A stretch of 64,000 nucleotides of DNA. Source: Pseudomonadota bacterium (GTDB lineage Bacteria; Pseudomonadota; Alphaproteobacteria; Rhodobacterales; Rhodobacteraceae). Under the pieces are notes generated by a model. That model made no database searches. It was not told the DNA's origin and saw only the letters and a program-made list of their open reading frames with translations. Made by a program: the position numbers and the translations under genes. The stretch covers positions 62,001 to 126,000 of the forward strand of contig JAIUPC010000004.1 in NCBI GenBank assembly GCA_020161655.1. The letters are read 5' to 3'. Shown here piece by piece: positions 52,063 to 60,054 of the stretch; within the stretch, counting starts at the first letter, position 1, and every line of letters starts with the position of its first letter.

Positions 52063-52883
52063 TGCGTCGCTCCCTCGTGACGCTGATGATCGGCCTCTCC
52101 GCCCTGCCGGGCGGGGAGGTTTTCGCTGAAGGTATCGCGGATCTCGGGCCGCCGGTCACGCTGACGCGAACAGCGACTTTCGATGTCGCCGGCGCGGGCG
52201 GGTCATTCCGCGTTCTGGTCGCCATGCCCGATGCGCCGCCGCCGCCGGAAGGTTACCGGGCCATCTATGCGCTGGACGCCGGCTGGACCTTCGGGACGCT
52301 GCTGGATCAGCTTGCGCTGCGTGGGACGGTTCCGCCCGCCGGCGCGCCGACGCTGGTCATCGCTCTTGGCTGGCCGACCGACACATTGATCGACACGAGC
52401 CGGCGCGGCCCCGACCTGACGGGCGACAACGCTGCCGCGACGCTGGAGGTGCTGACAGACGTTGTCATTCCCCGTGTCGAGGCCAGCCTGCCAGTGGACC
52501 CCAAGCACCGGATGATCCTCGGCCATTCCTTCGGCGGCGCCTTCGCGCTTCGCGCGGGCCTCAGCCGGCCCGACCTCTTTTCCCACATCGCCGCCGGCAG
52601 CCCGTCGATCTGGACCGAACCCGACTGGTTCCTCCACGAAGCGGTAGTGCCGCAGGGGCAGCAAAGGCTCATCACCCTCGGCGCGCTTGAGACACCAGAG
52701 GCGGCATCAGCGAGTGGTGAGCCTGCCGACCGCGTCGCCCGCCTGAAGACCCGTGACATGGCGGGCCGGGCTTCGGCCATGGCCGACCGGCTTGGCATCA
52801 CCGTCACGCTTCTGCCGGGCGCGAGCCACGGCGGATCGCTTGCGCCCTTCCTGGCGCGGGCGATCGAGAGCCTTTGGCATTAA
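52062..52883 (+). CDS. Exported alpha/beta-hydrolase, siderophore esterase-like (IroE/Fes type)
   Basis: A 273-residue hydrolase with signal peptide (MRRSLVTLMIGLSALPGGEV, ending VFA). The nucleophile elbow is MILGHSFGGAFALRAGL; TLGALETPE and the late His in LPGASHGGSLAPF complete the probable triad. The YAIYALD-type segment (YRAIYALDAGWTFGTLLDQL) matches IroE/BesA-like esterases. It shares one base with the receptor stop (TGATG). Probably cleaves an ester siderophore in the periplasm to free iron or ease transport. Confidence 0.87.
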   Translation: MRRSLVTLMIGLSALPGGEVFAEGIADLGPPVTLTRTATFDVAGAGGSFRVLVAMPDAPPPPEGYRAIYALDAGWTFGTLLDQLALRGTVPPAGAPTLVIALGWPTDTLIDTSRRGPDLTGDNAAATLEVLTDVVIPRVEASLPVDPKHRMILGHSFGGAFALRAGLSRPDLFSHIAAGSPSIWTEPDWFLHEAVVPQGQQRLITLGALETPEAASASGEPADRVARLKTRDMAGRASAMADRLGITVTLLPGASHGGSLAPFLARAIESLWH

Positions 52884-53194
52884 TGCGGAGACGGACGATG
52901 CCCGGCGCTTTCCACAACCCAGTTCAGGCCGAGAAAATTCTCGCGGTGCGCGAAGGTCGCCAGATGGACGTCGATGGTGAAGCGCGCCTGGATGATGCCC
53001 TTGGCATCCGCAGCTTCCAGCCGGAACGAAAGGCCACTTGCGTCTGTCACGAATTCCGCCGGACCCGAGGGCAGCTCGGCGTAGCCGTGATGGTCATCCC
53101 AGGACACCTCCACCTTGTGGGCGAAGTGCTTGCAAAGCTGGGCGATGTATTTCGATCCGTTCGGGGTCGAAAGATGGGCGGTTGTGACGATCAT
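52880..53194 (-). CDS. DUF2218-family protein
   Basis: A 104-residue cytoplasmic protein; start 53194 (AGGA upstream) gives MIVTTAHLSTPNGSKYIAQL, then CKHFAHKVEVSWDDHHGYAE, GPAEFVTDASGLSFRLEA and VDVHL-like IDVHLATFAHRENF. This is the full DUF2218 pattern. Such proteins are often encoded beside siderophore uptake genes, but their role is not known. It is convergent with the esterase gene (4-bp overlap of ends) and divergent from the iron-binding-protein gene. Confidence 0.85.
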   Translation of the reverse strand: MIVTTAHLSTPNGSKYIAQLCKHFAHKVEVSWDDHHGYAELPSGPAEFVTDASGLSFRLEAADAKGIIQARFTIDVHLATFAHRENFLGLNWVVESAGHRPSPH

Positions 53195-53225
53195 CCGATA
53201 TTCCTGAGTTTTTTTATAAACTATA

Positions 53226-53249
53226 GGCTTGCATTCGCCGGGGCAAGCC
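53226..53249. promoter_or_regulatory. Dyad between DUF2218 and iron ABC genes
   Basis: Perfect inverted repeat GGCTTGC-N10-GCAAGCC next to an AT-rich stretch (TTTTTTATAAACTATA) in the 107-bp divergent spacer. It could bind an iron-responsive or AraC-type regulator controlling both genes. No convincing Fur, RirA or Irr consensus was identified. Confidence 0.45.
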
Positions 53250-53301
53250 ACGAAACACACGCTGCCCGGCGCGGATCACGTTTCAAGACAAGGAAACCCC
53301 A

Positions 53302-54192
53302 ATGAAACTAGCTTCTTTTGCAGGCGCGCTTTTGATTGCCGCCGCCCCCGCCCTTGCCGACCCGGTCGAAATCGCGACCGCCCGCGGCCCGGTCCCGGTT
53401 GAGGCCAACCCGGCAAAGGTAGCGGTCTATGACATTGCCGCCATCGACACGCTGCTGGCCCTCGGCGTCGCGCCGGCGGGCGTCCCGGATGAGCTTTACG
53501 TGCCCGACATTGAGGCGGCGGCCAAGGGCACCCCGACCATCGGCACGCTTTTCGAACCGGATATCGAGGCGCTTGCCGGCCTTGCCCCCGATCTTGTCAT
53601 CGTCGGCGGGCGCACCGCCACCCGGTTCGATCACGTCGCCGAAGTGGCGCCGGCTATCGACATGACCATCTCGCCCGATGTGGTCGGCGATGCCCGCGCC
53701 CGGCTTCTGGCCTATGGCGCGCTCTTTGACCGGGCCGACAAGGCGGCGGAACTGGCCGGTGCGCTTGATGCCCGCATCGCCGAGGTTCAGGCGGCGGCGA
53801 AGGACAAGGGCAATGCGCTGATCGTGCTGACCAACGGCCCGAAGGTTTCGGCCTATGGCCGCGGCTCGCGCTTCGGCTGGCTCCACGACACCCTTGGCCT
53901 GCCGGAGGCATTTCCGAACCTGATCCCGGAGACCCATGGCGATGCGATCTCGTTCGAGTTCATCGCCGAGACCAACCCCGACTGGCTTCTGGTCATCGAC
54001 CGGGGCGCTGCGGTCGGCGAGGAAGGCGCATCGGCGGCGGAAACGCTCGACAATCCGCTCGTCGCCGGAACCAAGGCCGCGAAGGCGGGCCAGATCGTCT
54101 ATCTCGATGCCGGGCGGCTTTACATCTCGGGCGGCGGCTACGGCTCTCTCATGGGCACGCTTGACGAGATGCTGGCGGCGCTGAAGGGCTGA
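53302..54192 (+). CDS. Siderophore ABC importer, periplasmic binding protein (FatB/CeuE/YclQ-like)
   Basis: A 296-residue binding protein with signal peptide MKLASFAGALLIAAAPALA. The class III fold shows VAVYDIAAIDTLLALGVAPA, FEPDIEALAGLAPDLVIVGG and HGDAISFEFIAETNPDWLLV. The VYD-AAIDTL pattern is that of catecholate/petrobactin-type binding proteins. No lipobox, as expected for a Gram-negative soluble protein. A CAAGGAAACC box precedes the start. First gene of the FecBCDE-type importer; the permease begins three bases after its stop. Confidence 0.93.
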   Translation: MKLASFAGALLIAAAPALADPVEIATARGPVPVEANPAKVAVYDIAAIDTLLALGVAPAGVPDELYVPDIEAAAKGTPTIGTLFEPDIEALAGLAPDLVIVGGRTATRFDHVAEVAPAIDMTISPDVVGDARARLLAYGALFDRADKAAELAGALDARIAEVQAAAKDKGNALIVLTNGPKVSAYGRGSRFGWLHDTLGLPEAFPNLIPETHGDAISFEFIAETNPDWLLVIDRGAAVGEEGASAAETLDNPLVAGTKAAKAGQIVYLDAGRLYISGGGYGSLMGTLDEMLAALKG

Positions 54193-54194
54193 GG

Positions 54195-55148
54195 ATGCGC
54201 GCGGGGCATCTCTGGGTCCTGTCGGCCACCGCTCTGGGGCTTCTGGCCGCCGCCAGCCTGATGGTTGGCGCGGCCCGGATCGCGCCGGGTGATCCGATGG
54301 CGGCGCTGGTCCTTGGTGTCTCGCGCATCCCGCGCACGCTGGCGGCGATCCTGACGGGTGCCGCGTTGGCCGTCGCCGGCGTGGTCATGCAGCAGATCGT
54401 CCGCAATCGCTTCGTGGAGCCTGCCACCGCCGGCACGCCCGAGGCTTCGGCGGCGGGGCTTCTGGCGGTGACGCTGATCGCGCCCGACGCGCCGATCTGG
54501 CTGAAGATGGCGGTGGCGGCCCTTGCAGCCCTTGGCGGCGCGGCGCTTTTCGCCGCGCTGATCCGCCGCCTGCCGCCGCGCGAGGTCTTCCTCGTGCCGC
54601 TGGCCGGGATCGCCCTTGCCGGCGTGATCGGCGCTGGCGTGACCTTGGTCGGCTGGCAGGCGGATCTGATGCAATACATCAGCATCTGGCTGATGTCGGG
54701 CGAGTTTTCCGGCGTCATCGCCGGGCGCTACGAATTCCTCTGGATCGCCGGGGCGGCGGCCCTGCTTGCGTGGTTCGCCGCCGACCGCTTCGCCATCCTC
54801 GCCCTCGGCCCGGATGCGGCGACGGCGCTTGGCCTGAGCCCCGTTGCGGTGATGCGGCTCGGGCTGGTGGTGGTGGCGCTGGTGACGGCCATGGTCGTCG
54901 TCACCGTGGGGATGCTGCCCTTCGTCGGGCTGATCGTGCCGAACCTTGTGGCACGGGTGATGGGCGACAACCTTCGCGCCACGCTACCGGTGGTGGCGAT
55001 GACGGGGGCGGTTCTCGTCCTCGGCTTCGACCTTCTCGGGCGGATCGTGATCCATCCATACGAGATCCCCGCCGGTACGATCCTTGGCGCGGCGGGGGCT
55101 GTCGCCTTCCTCTGGCTTTTGTGGCGCGGGGACCGGGATGCGCGCTAG
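54195..55148 (+). CDS. Siderophore ABC permease 1 (FecCD family)
   Basis: A 317-residue polytopic permease. Typical blocks: RIPRTLAAILTGAALAVAGV, VMQQIVRNRFVEPATAGTPE, VGMLPFVGLIVPNLVARVMG and HPYEIPAGTILGAAGAVAFL. It forms a heterodimeric channel with the next gene, whose ATG lies 11 bp inside its 3' end. Complete. Confidence 0.94.
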   Translation: MRAGHLWVLSATALGLLAAASLMVGAARIAPGDPMAALVLGVSRIPRTLAAILTGAALAVAGVVMQQIVRNRFVEPATAGTPEASAAGLLAVTLIAPDAPIWLKMAVAALAALGGAALFAALIRRLPPREVFLVPLAGIALAGVIGAGVTLVGWQADLMQYISIWLMSGEFSGVIAGRYEFLWIAGAAALLAWFAADRFAILALGPDAATALGLSPVAVMRLGLVVVALVTAMVVVTVGMLPFVGLIVPNLVARVMGDNLRATLPVVAMTGAVLVLGFDLLGRIVIHPYEIPAGTILGAAGAVAFLWLLWRGDRDAR

Positions 55149-56082
55149 GATACTCCTCCTGACTGGGCTTCTCGTTTTGGTCTCGGCGCTCTGGCTCTTT
55201 CAGGGGCTCGGGCCAAACCGGGACTTCGTGCTTGGCCTGCGGCTTGGCAAGCTTGCCGCCCTACTTCTCGTCGCCGTTTCGGTCGGCGTGGCGACGATCC
55301 TCTTCCAGACCGTGGCACAGAACCGCATCCTGACCCCGGCGATCATGGGGTTCGACGCGCTTTACCTTCTGATCCAGAGCCTTCTTGTCGCGAGCCTCGG
55401 CACAGCCGCATTCGCGAGCCTTCCTGCCGGCTCCAAGTTCGCCGCCGAGACGCTGGTGATGGCGGCGGTGGCGGTCGCGCTTTTCGGTGCGCTTCTGGGG
55501 CAGGCGCGCGGCGACAGTATCGGCCGCACGATCCTGACCGGGGTGATCCTCGGCATCCTCTTCCGCTCCGGCGCGACGCTGGTGGGGCGGATGCTTGACC
55601 CGAACGAATATTCCATCGTCCAGCAGGTCAGCTTCGCCAACTTCAGCCGCCCGGCGACGGACACGACAGCCTGGGCCGCTGCTGCCGCCCTGCCGGCGAT
55701 CGCCGCCGCGCTCTGGCTTGCGCCCCGGTTCGACGTGTTGGCCTTGGGGCGGGAAAGGGCGATCTCTCTCGGCCTTCCGCACCGGCCCATGGTGCTTGGC
55801 ACGCTGGCGCTCGTCGCGGTCCTGACGGCGGTCTCGACCGCACTGGTCGGGCCGGTCGCACTTTTCGGCCTTATCATCGCGGGCTTTGCCCATGCCATCG
55901 CCCCGGGCGCGCGGCACCTCCCCCTCCTGATCGCGGCAGCGCTGATCGCTTCGGTGCTTCTGGTCGGGGGCCAATGGGCTTTCGAGCGGGTGCTGGGCCA
56001 GAAGGCAACCTTGAGCGTCGTCATCGACTTCGCCGGCGGGGTGTTCTTCCTCGCCCTGCTTCTGAAGGGAAAGGTCCGATGA
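55138..56082 (+). CDS. Siderophore ABC permease 2 (FecCD family)
   Basis: A 314-residue permease; the ATG at 55138 overlaps the previous gene by 11 bp. Segments: FQTVAQNRILTPAIMGFDAL, ILGILFRSGATLVGRMLD, TALVGPVALFGLIIAGFAHA. The FQT-x-x-NRILTPAIMG block is characteristic of the FatC/YclO half of catecholate-type systems. Its stop overlaps the ATPase start (ATGA). Confidence 0.93.
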   Translation: MRARILLLTGLLVLVSALWLFQGLGPNRDFVLGLRLGKLAALLLVAVSVGVATILFQTVAQNRILTPAIMGFDALYLLIQSLLVASLGTAAFASLPAGSKFAAETLVMAAVAVALFGALLGQARGDSIGRTILTGVILGILFRSGATLVGRMLDPNEYSIVQQVSFANFSRPATDTTAWAAAAALPAIAAALWLAPRFDVLALGRERAISLGLPHRPMVLGTLALVAVLTAVSTALVGPVALFGLIIAGFAHAIAPGARHLPLLIAAALIASVLLVGGQWAFERVLGQKATLSVVIDFAGGVFFLALLLKGKVR

Positions 56083-56849
56083 CCATCCATCAAGGGATCG
56101 AGATTTCGGGGCTGAGCCATGCCGTCCGGGGGGCGGAGATCCTTGCGCCCACCAACCTTAAGCTGCCCGCGGGCAGGATCACCGCGCTGATCGGTCCCAA
56201 CGGCGCCGGCAAATCCACCTTGTCGCGGCTGATCGCGCGGATCGAGCCTCCTGTGACGGGGCGGGTTCTGGTCAACGGGCTTGACGTGGCGACGACCTCC
56301 ACCGACCGGCTGGCGCGGGAGTTGGCCTTCCTTGGCCAGCATTCATGGCTCGCCTCGCGCCTGAGGGTGCGGGAACTTGTCGCCTTCGGTCGCTGGCCGC
56401 ATTGCAAGGGAAGGCCGGGGCCCGCCGACCGTGCCGCAGTGGACCGCGCACTTGCGGAATTCGGCCTTCTGCCCATTGCGGGGCGCTTCCTCGACACGCT
56501 TTCGGGCGGGCAGGCGCAGCGGGCGCATCTGGCCATGACGGCGGCGCAGGAAACGCCCTGGCTGATCCTTGACGAACCGCTGAACAACCTCGACCTCGCC
56601 CATGCCCGCGCGCTGATGGCGCATCTCGCGCGGCTCCGCGATGGCGGCGGCTCGATCCTCGTCGTCCTGCATGACCTGAACTTCGCCGCCGGCTGGGCCG
56701 ACCATGTCGTGGCGATGAAGGATGGTCGGATCGTCGCCGAAGGCACACCCGCCGATGTGCTGACCGCGCCCGCGCTTTCGTCGCTCTACGAGACCGAGAT
56801 CTGCGTGGGCGAACATCAGGGGCGGCCCCTCGTGCTGCACCACCTTTGA
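56079..56849 (+). CDS. Siderophore ABC importer ATPase (FecE/FatE family)
   Basis: A 256-residue ATPase with Walker A GPNGAGKSTL, signature LSGGQAQRAHLAMTA, Walker B WLILDEPLNNLDLAHA and switch His in VLHDLNFAAGWAD. The signature helix AHLAMTAAQE departs slightly from the common RARIAMVLAQ form. ATG overlaps the permease stop. It powers siderophore entry through the two FecCD permeases. ExbB follows after 37 bases. Confidence 0.93.
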   Translation: MTIHQGIEISGLSHAVRGAEILAPTNLKLPAGRITALIGPNGAGKSTLSRLIARIEPPVTGRVLVNGLDVATTSTDRLARELAFLGQHSWLASRLRVRELVAFGRWPHCKGRPGPADRAAVDRALAEFGLLPIAGRFLDTLSGGQAQRAHLAMTAAQETPWLILDEPLNNLDLAHARALMAHLARLRDGGGSILVVLHDLNFAAGWADHVVAMKDGRIVAEGTPADVLTAPALSSLYETEICVGEHQGRPLVLHHL

Positions 56850-56886
56850 GAGCGCCAAGCGCGCCCGCTGAAACTGGAGACCACCT

Positions 56887-57612
56887 ATGGACCTGACCAA
56901 TCTCACGGACACTGCCCCTGATATCCTGACAAGGATACACGATTTCATCGCCATGGGCGGCTCGGCCATGTGGGCCATTGCCGCGCTGTCGGTGGCGACA
57001 CTGGCGCTGATACTGTGGAAGATCTGGCAGCTTCTCTGGTTCGGCGCATGGTCCGGCGGCCGCCACAGCGAAACGGCGCTGAGGCTCTGGGCGGCGGGCG
57101 ACCGGCAGGGCGCGATGGCGATGCTCGCCCGGCGCCGGTCCATCCGGGCGCGGCTGGTGCGGGCGGCGATGGCGGCGGCGGCGGACCCCTCGCTGTCCGA
57201 AAAGGACGCCGAGGCCGAGACGGTGCGCGAAGCGCGGGGGCTTCTCGCCCGCGCCCGCGCGGGCTTGCGCGGGATCGAGCTTGCCGCGACCATCGGGCCG
57301 CTTCTGGGCCTCTTCGGTACCGTCACCGGCATGATCGCCGCCTTCCAGGCGCTGCAGGACGCCGGATCGCGCGCCGATCCGGCGACGCTTGCCGGTGGTA
57401 TCTGGGAGGCGCTCCTGACCACCGCCGCCGGCATGGCGGTGGCGATCCCGGCACAAGTGGCGCTCGCCTGGTTTGAATCCGTCATCGACCGTCTTCGCCA
57501 TGACATGGAGGATGCCGCCACCCGCATCTTCGTCGCCCGCCCGACCGGCTTGCAGGATCAACCCGCGCCGCGCCCGGCAGCAAGGACGGCCAGCCTCGCG
57601 GTCGCCGAATGA
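56887..57612 (+). CDS. exbB: ExbB (MotA/TolQ/ExbB proton channel)
   Basis: A 241-residue three-helix protein. TM1: MWAIAALSVATLALILWKIW; TM2: ELAATIGPLLGLFGTVTGMI; TM3: WEALLTTAAGMAVAIPAQVA. The TIGPLLGLFGTVTGM and TTAAGMAVAIPA motifs form the proton path in the ExbB pentamer. It lies between the siderophore importer and two exbD genes, so this locus has its own TonB energising complex. ExbD1 starts in an ATGA overlap with its stop. Confidence 0.94.
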   Translation: MDLTNLTDTAPDILTRIHDFIAMGGSAMWAIAALSVATLALILWKIWQLLWFGAWSGGRHSETALRLWAAGDRQGAMAMLARRRSIRARLVRAAMAAAADPSLSEKDAEAETVREARGLLARARAGLRGIELAATIGPLLGLFGTVTGMIAAFQALQDAGSRADPATLAGGIWEALLTTAAGMAVAIPAQVALAWFESVIDRLRHDMEDAATRIFVARPTGLQDQPAPRPAARTASLAVAE

Positions 57613-57992
57613 CGATGCGGTTCGATCGGCCGCGCGCCCGCAAAGGGACCGACCTTACGCCGATGATCGACGTGGTGTTCCTGCTTCTGGTGTTCTTCAT
57701 GCTCGCCTCGCGCTTCGTGACCGACACGACGATCCCGGTCGCGACGGCGGGGGCGCAGGGCCAGACGGATCAGACCGCGCTGAGGCTTGTCGACGTGGAA
57801 ACCGGCGGGGCGGTCCGGCTCAACGGCGGCCCCGTCGCGCTGGCGGGGCTGGCCGATGCGATCACGGCGCTAGGTGCAGGCCTGGATGACGCCATCGTCC
57901 TTCGCGGGCGCGAGACGACGGTGCAGGACATCATCGGCGTGATGGAGACACTTCGGGAAGCGGGCTTCACCCGGCTGGTTCTGGCGGAGTAG
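57609..57992 (+). CDS. exbD: ExbD, copy 1 (with catalytic Asp)
   Basis: A 127-residue single-helix inner-membrane protein with a basic cytoplasmic N-terminus (MTMRFDRPRARKGTDLTPMI). The TM segment MIDVVFLLLVFFMLASRF keeps the protonatable Asp essential in ExbD/TolR. The periplasmic domain ends RETTVQDIIGVMETLREAGF, matching the family. Three bases before copy 2. It couples proton flow to TonB. Confidence 0.93.
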   Translation: MTMRFDRPRARKGTDLTPMIDVVFLLLVFFMLASRFVTDTTIPVATAGAQGQTDQTALRLVDVETGGAVRLNGGPVALAGLADAITALGAGLDDAIVLRGRETTVQDIIGVMETLREAGFTRLVLAE

Positions 57993-57995
57993 GCG

Positions 57996-58442
57996 ATGGA
58001 CTTCTCACCCCCACCGAAGCGCGGATTTGAGGGCAACCTTCTGCCGATGATCAACGTGGTCTTCCTATTGCTGATCTTCTTCCTGATCTCGGCAAAACTC
58101 GCCCCGCCCGAACCCTTCCCGGTCACGCCGCCGGAAGCTGAGGCGCAGGGCACGGCGAACGGGGATTTCACGCTCTATCTCGGTGCGGACGGGGCCCTGG
58201 GCTTTCACGACCGGACCAGTCCCGACGCCGGGAACGATACTGCCGTCTTTGGCCTTCTGGCGGAGGAACGGGTGGCGTTTTGCCTGAGGTCCGATTGCAC
58301 GAAGTTACCGCCCCGGCTGTTCCTGAGGGCCGACGTGGCGGCCCCTGCGGCCCGTCTCGCCGCGGTCATGGCAGCACTCGGGCAAGCCGGTTTCAGCGCC
58401 GCCGATCTGGTGATCCGCAGCGCCGATGGGGCCGAACCGTGA
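57996..58442 (+). CDS. exbD: ExbD, copy 2 (TM Asp replaced by Asn)
   Basis: A 148-residue ExbD/TolR-family protein. Its TM region is LLPMINVVFLLLIFFLISAK: the family Asp is Asn (codon AAC; GAC in copy 1). The periplasmic part retains an ExbD-like layout with a Cys-containing insert (VAFCLRSDCTKLPPRLFLRA). It probably cannot translocate protons alone and may pair with copy 1 in an asymmetric dimer. The gene is intact; its stop overlaps the TonB start (GTGA). Confidence 0.87.
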   Translation: MDFSPPPKRGFEGNLLPMINVVFLLLIFFLISAKLAPPEPFPVTPPEAEAQGTANGDFTLYLGADGALGFHDRTSPDAGNDTAVFGLLAEERVAFCLRSDCTKLPPRLFLRADVAAPAARLAAVMAALGQAGFSAADLVIRSADGAEP

Positions 58443-59269
58443 CTACACGCACACTTTTCGAAGGCGGCGCCTTCGTGGCCCTGGCGCTCGCGCTTCATGC
58501 GGGGGTCTTCGTCCTTCGCCCCGCACCTGCGGGCGTTTCCTCTTCGGGGAACGGCGGGACCGAATTGCTCAGCCTTCAGGCCGCCAGCGCCTCGGTCGCC
58601 GAGATGGTCGCGGAGTTCGACCGGCTCGCCGCCCCGGCCCCGCCAGCGGAACTGCCAGTCGCCCCGGCGGGGGTGAGCCTGCCCACGCTCGACCTGCCAG
58701 ACCTGCCGGTCCTGCCCTCGGCACCGGTGGAGGCGCCCTTGCCGCCATCAGCGCTGGCAGCCCCCCAGCCGGCCCCCGACCAGCCGCCCGCCCCGCCGGC
58801 GGAACCGCCACCGGAAACCCCGCCGGAACCGAAGCCGGCGCCCGAGAAGGCCGCCGACGCCGCGCCGAAGAAGCGCCAGCAGTCCCACGATTCCGCCGGC
58901 CAGCGCGCCGCCGGCGCCGGCGGCGGCACCGCAGCCGGCAATCAGGGCAAGGCCAGCGTCGCCACGCTTTCCGAAGGCAAGGAACGCGACCTCCGCGCCG
59001 AATGGGGCGCGGCGATCCGCGCCCGGATCGAGCGGGCGAAGCGCTATCCCGGCGGCGCCGCCGGGGCTGAGGGCGAGGTGAGGGTGCAACTGAGCGTCAC
59101 TCGCTCCGGCCAGCTTGCCGGCGTTTCGGTGCGACGTTCGTCCGGCAACGCCGCGCTCGACGCTGCCGCGTTGCAGGCCGTCCAGCGCGCAAAACGCTTC
59201 CCTGCGGCACCCAAGGGGCTTGGCAAGGACCGCTACGACTTTTCGCTGACGGTCCATTTCTTGCGGTGA
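58439..59269 (+). CDS. tonB: TonB-family energy transducer
   Basis: A 276-residue protein starting at GTG in the overlap with ExbD2. One N-terminal helix (FVALALALHAGVFVL), a long Pro/Ala/Glu-rich periplasmic spacer (APQPAPDQPPAPPAEPPPET, PEPKPAPEKAADAAPKKRQQ) and a C-terminal TonB domain: RIERAKRYPGGAAGAEGEVR, VRRSSGNAALDAAALQAVQR. It links ExbBD to the TonB box of the receptor. Last gene of the siderophore operon; a strong hairpin follows. Confidence 0.93.
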   Translation: MTTRTLFEGGAFVALALALHAGVFVLRPAPAGVSSSGNGGTELLSLQAASASVAEMVAEFDRLAAPAPPAELPVAPAGVSLPTLDLPDLPVLPSAPVEAPLPPSALAAPQPAPDQPPAPPAEPPPETPPEPKPAPEKAADAAPKKRQQSHDSAGQRAAGAGGGTAAGNQGKASVATLSEGKERDLRAEWGAAIRARIERAKRYPGGAAGAEGEVRVQLSVTRSGQLAGVSVRRSSGNAALDAAALQAVQRAKRFPAAPKGLGKDRYDFSLTVHFLR

Positions 59270-59271
59270 AG

Positions 59272-59311
59272 GCGGGGCCGACAGCGCCGCGACAACTGTC
59301 GCTGGCCCCGC
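59272..59311 (+). terminator. Hairpin after tonB
   Basis: Stem GCGGGGCC/GGCCCCGC (8 bp) continued by GACAG/CTGTC across a 3-nt bulge, directly after the tonB stop. Very stable, but no T-tract; probable end of the siderophore operon. Confidence 0.5.
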
Positions 59312-59413
59312 ACGGTACCCGCAGGGGCATCGTCCGCAGGGCGAGGCTTGGGGCTGGCGCATTTCCTGTAGCGCCACGCCTTCTCGGACCGCCCGCGCGC
59401 AGGCCAGGTTAGC

Positions 59414-59872
59414 TCAACTGCCCGTCCACGAGACCGGCAGCAGCTCACTCAAGGCCGTGCTGGCGATGAAGATGCCGAGGAAGACGACGTTCGGCAGGCG
59501 GAGATTGAGCTGGGCCGTCCATCCTTCGACGAAGAATGGCGGGGGAACGATCAGGGCATAGGCCAGGAGACAGGCATCGAGCACGATGAAGGCGGCGAAG
59601 ACGGCTGGCACGACGCGGCCCTGCCGCGCGAGAAGATAAGACGGCAGCCCCAGGGCGCCGAAGCCGAGCAACGCGGCGAGGTAGATCAGCGACCGGTCGG
59701 CGGGGAGGGGCAGTACCCATAGGGCGAGGAGGGCGGTGACGACCATCCGGCCATAGAACATGACCTTGATGCCGCTGATCACCTCACGCGTGATGCCATC
59801 CTGCACGCCACGCCCATCACCGGCAGGTTGCAGGGCGCGGTTCCGGTATCTGCTGGGCCATGGGATGCGCAA
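59414..59872 (-). pseudogene. Truncated membrane-anchored adenylate cyclase relic
   Basis: The frame encodes EVISGIKVMFYGRMVVTALL, ALWVLPLPADRSLIYLAAL and VPPPFFVEGWTAQLNLRLPN, resembling the N-terminal membrane region of Rhodobacteraceae adenylate/guanylate cyclases as I recall it. Four helices are visible, then the frame ends; no cyclase catalytic domain follows. The first 25 or so residues show no clear start. Probably a gene remnant left by a rearrangement; a small membrane protein is the alternative. Confidence 0.5.
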
Positions 59873-59957
59873 TTTTGAAACCTCGTGGTCGATCCAAGAC
59901 GGAGGGCGACGGAACCGCTGTGCGGTGGCGGTCGGCTATGCGTGAACAAAGAAGGCA

Positions 59958-59994
59958 GATGCCATGCCCCTTCCAAAGATCAGGGCATGGCATC
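59958..59994 (-). terminator. Strong inverted repeat, terminator of the oxidoreductase operon
   Basis: Perfect 12-bp arms GATGCCATGCCC (59958-59969) and GGGCATGGCATC (59983-59994) with a 13-nt loop. On the minus strand it lies about 60 bases after the molybdenum-subunit stop and is followed by TGCCTTCTTTGTTC, mildly T-rich. Confidence 0.65.
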
Positions 59995-60054
59995 CAGTCA
60001 CACGCACCGGCGAGGCTTGGGGCGATCACGCGCGGCGCGAAAGCCCCGGCCCCG

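Noticed and set aside
56272-57561. Long minus-strand frames opposite the siderophore ATPase and exbB
   Set aside because: Arg/Pro-rich, no domain; antisense to conserved genes.
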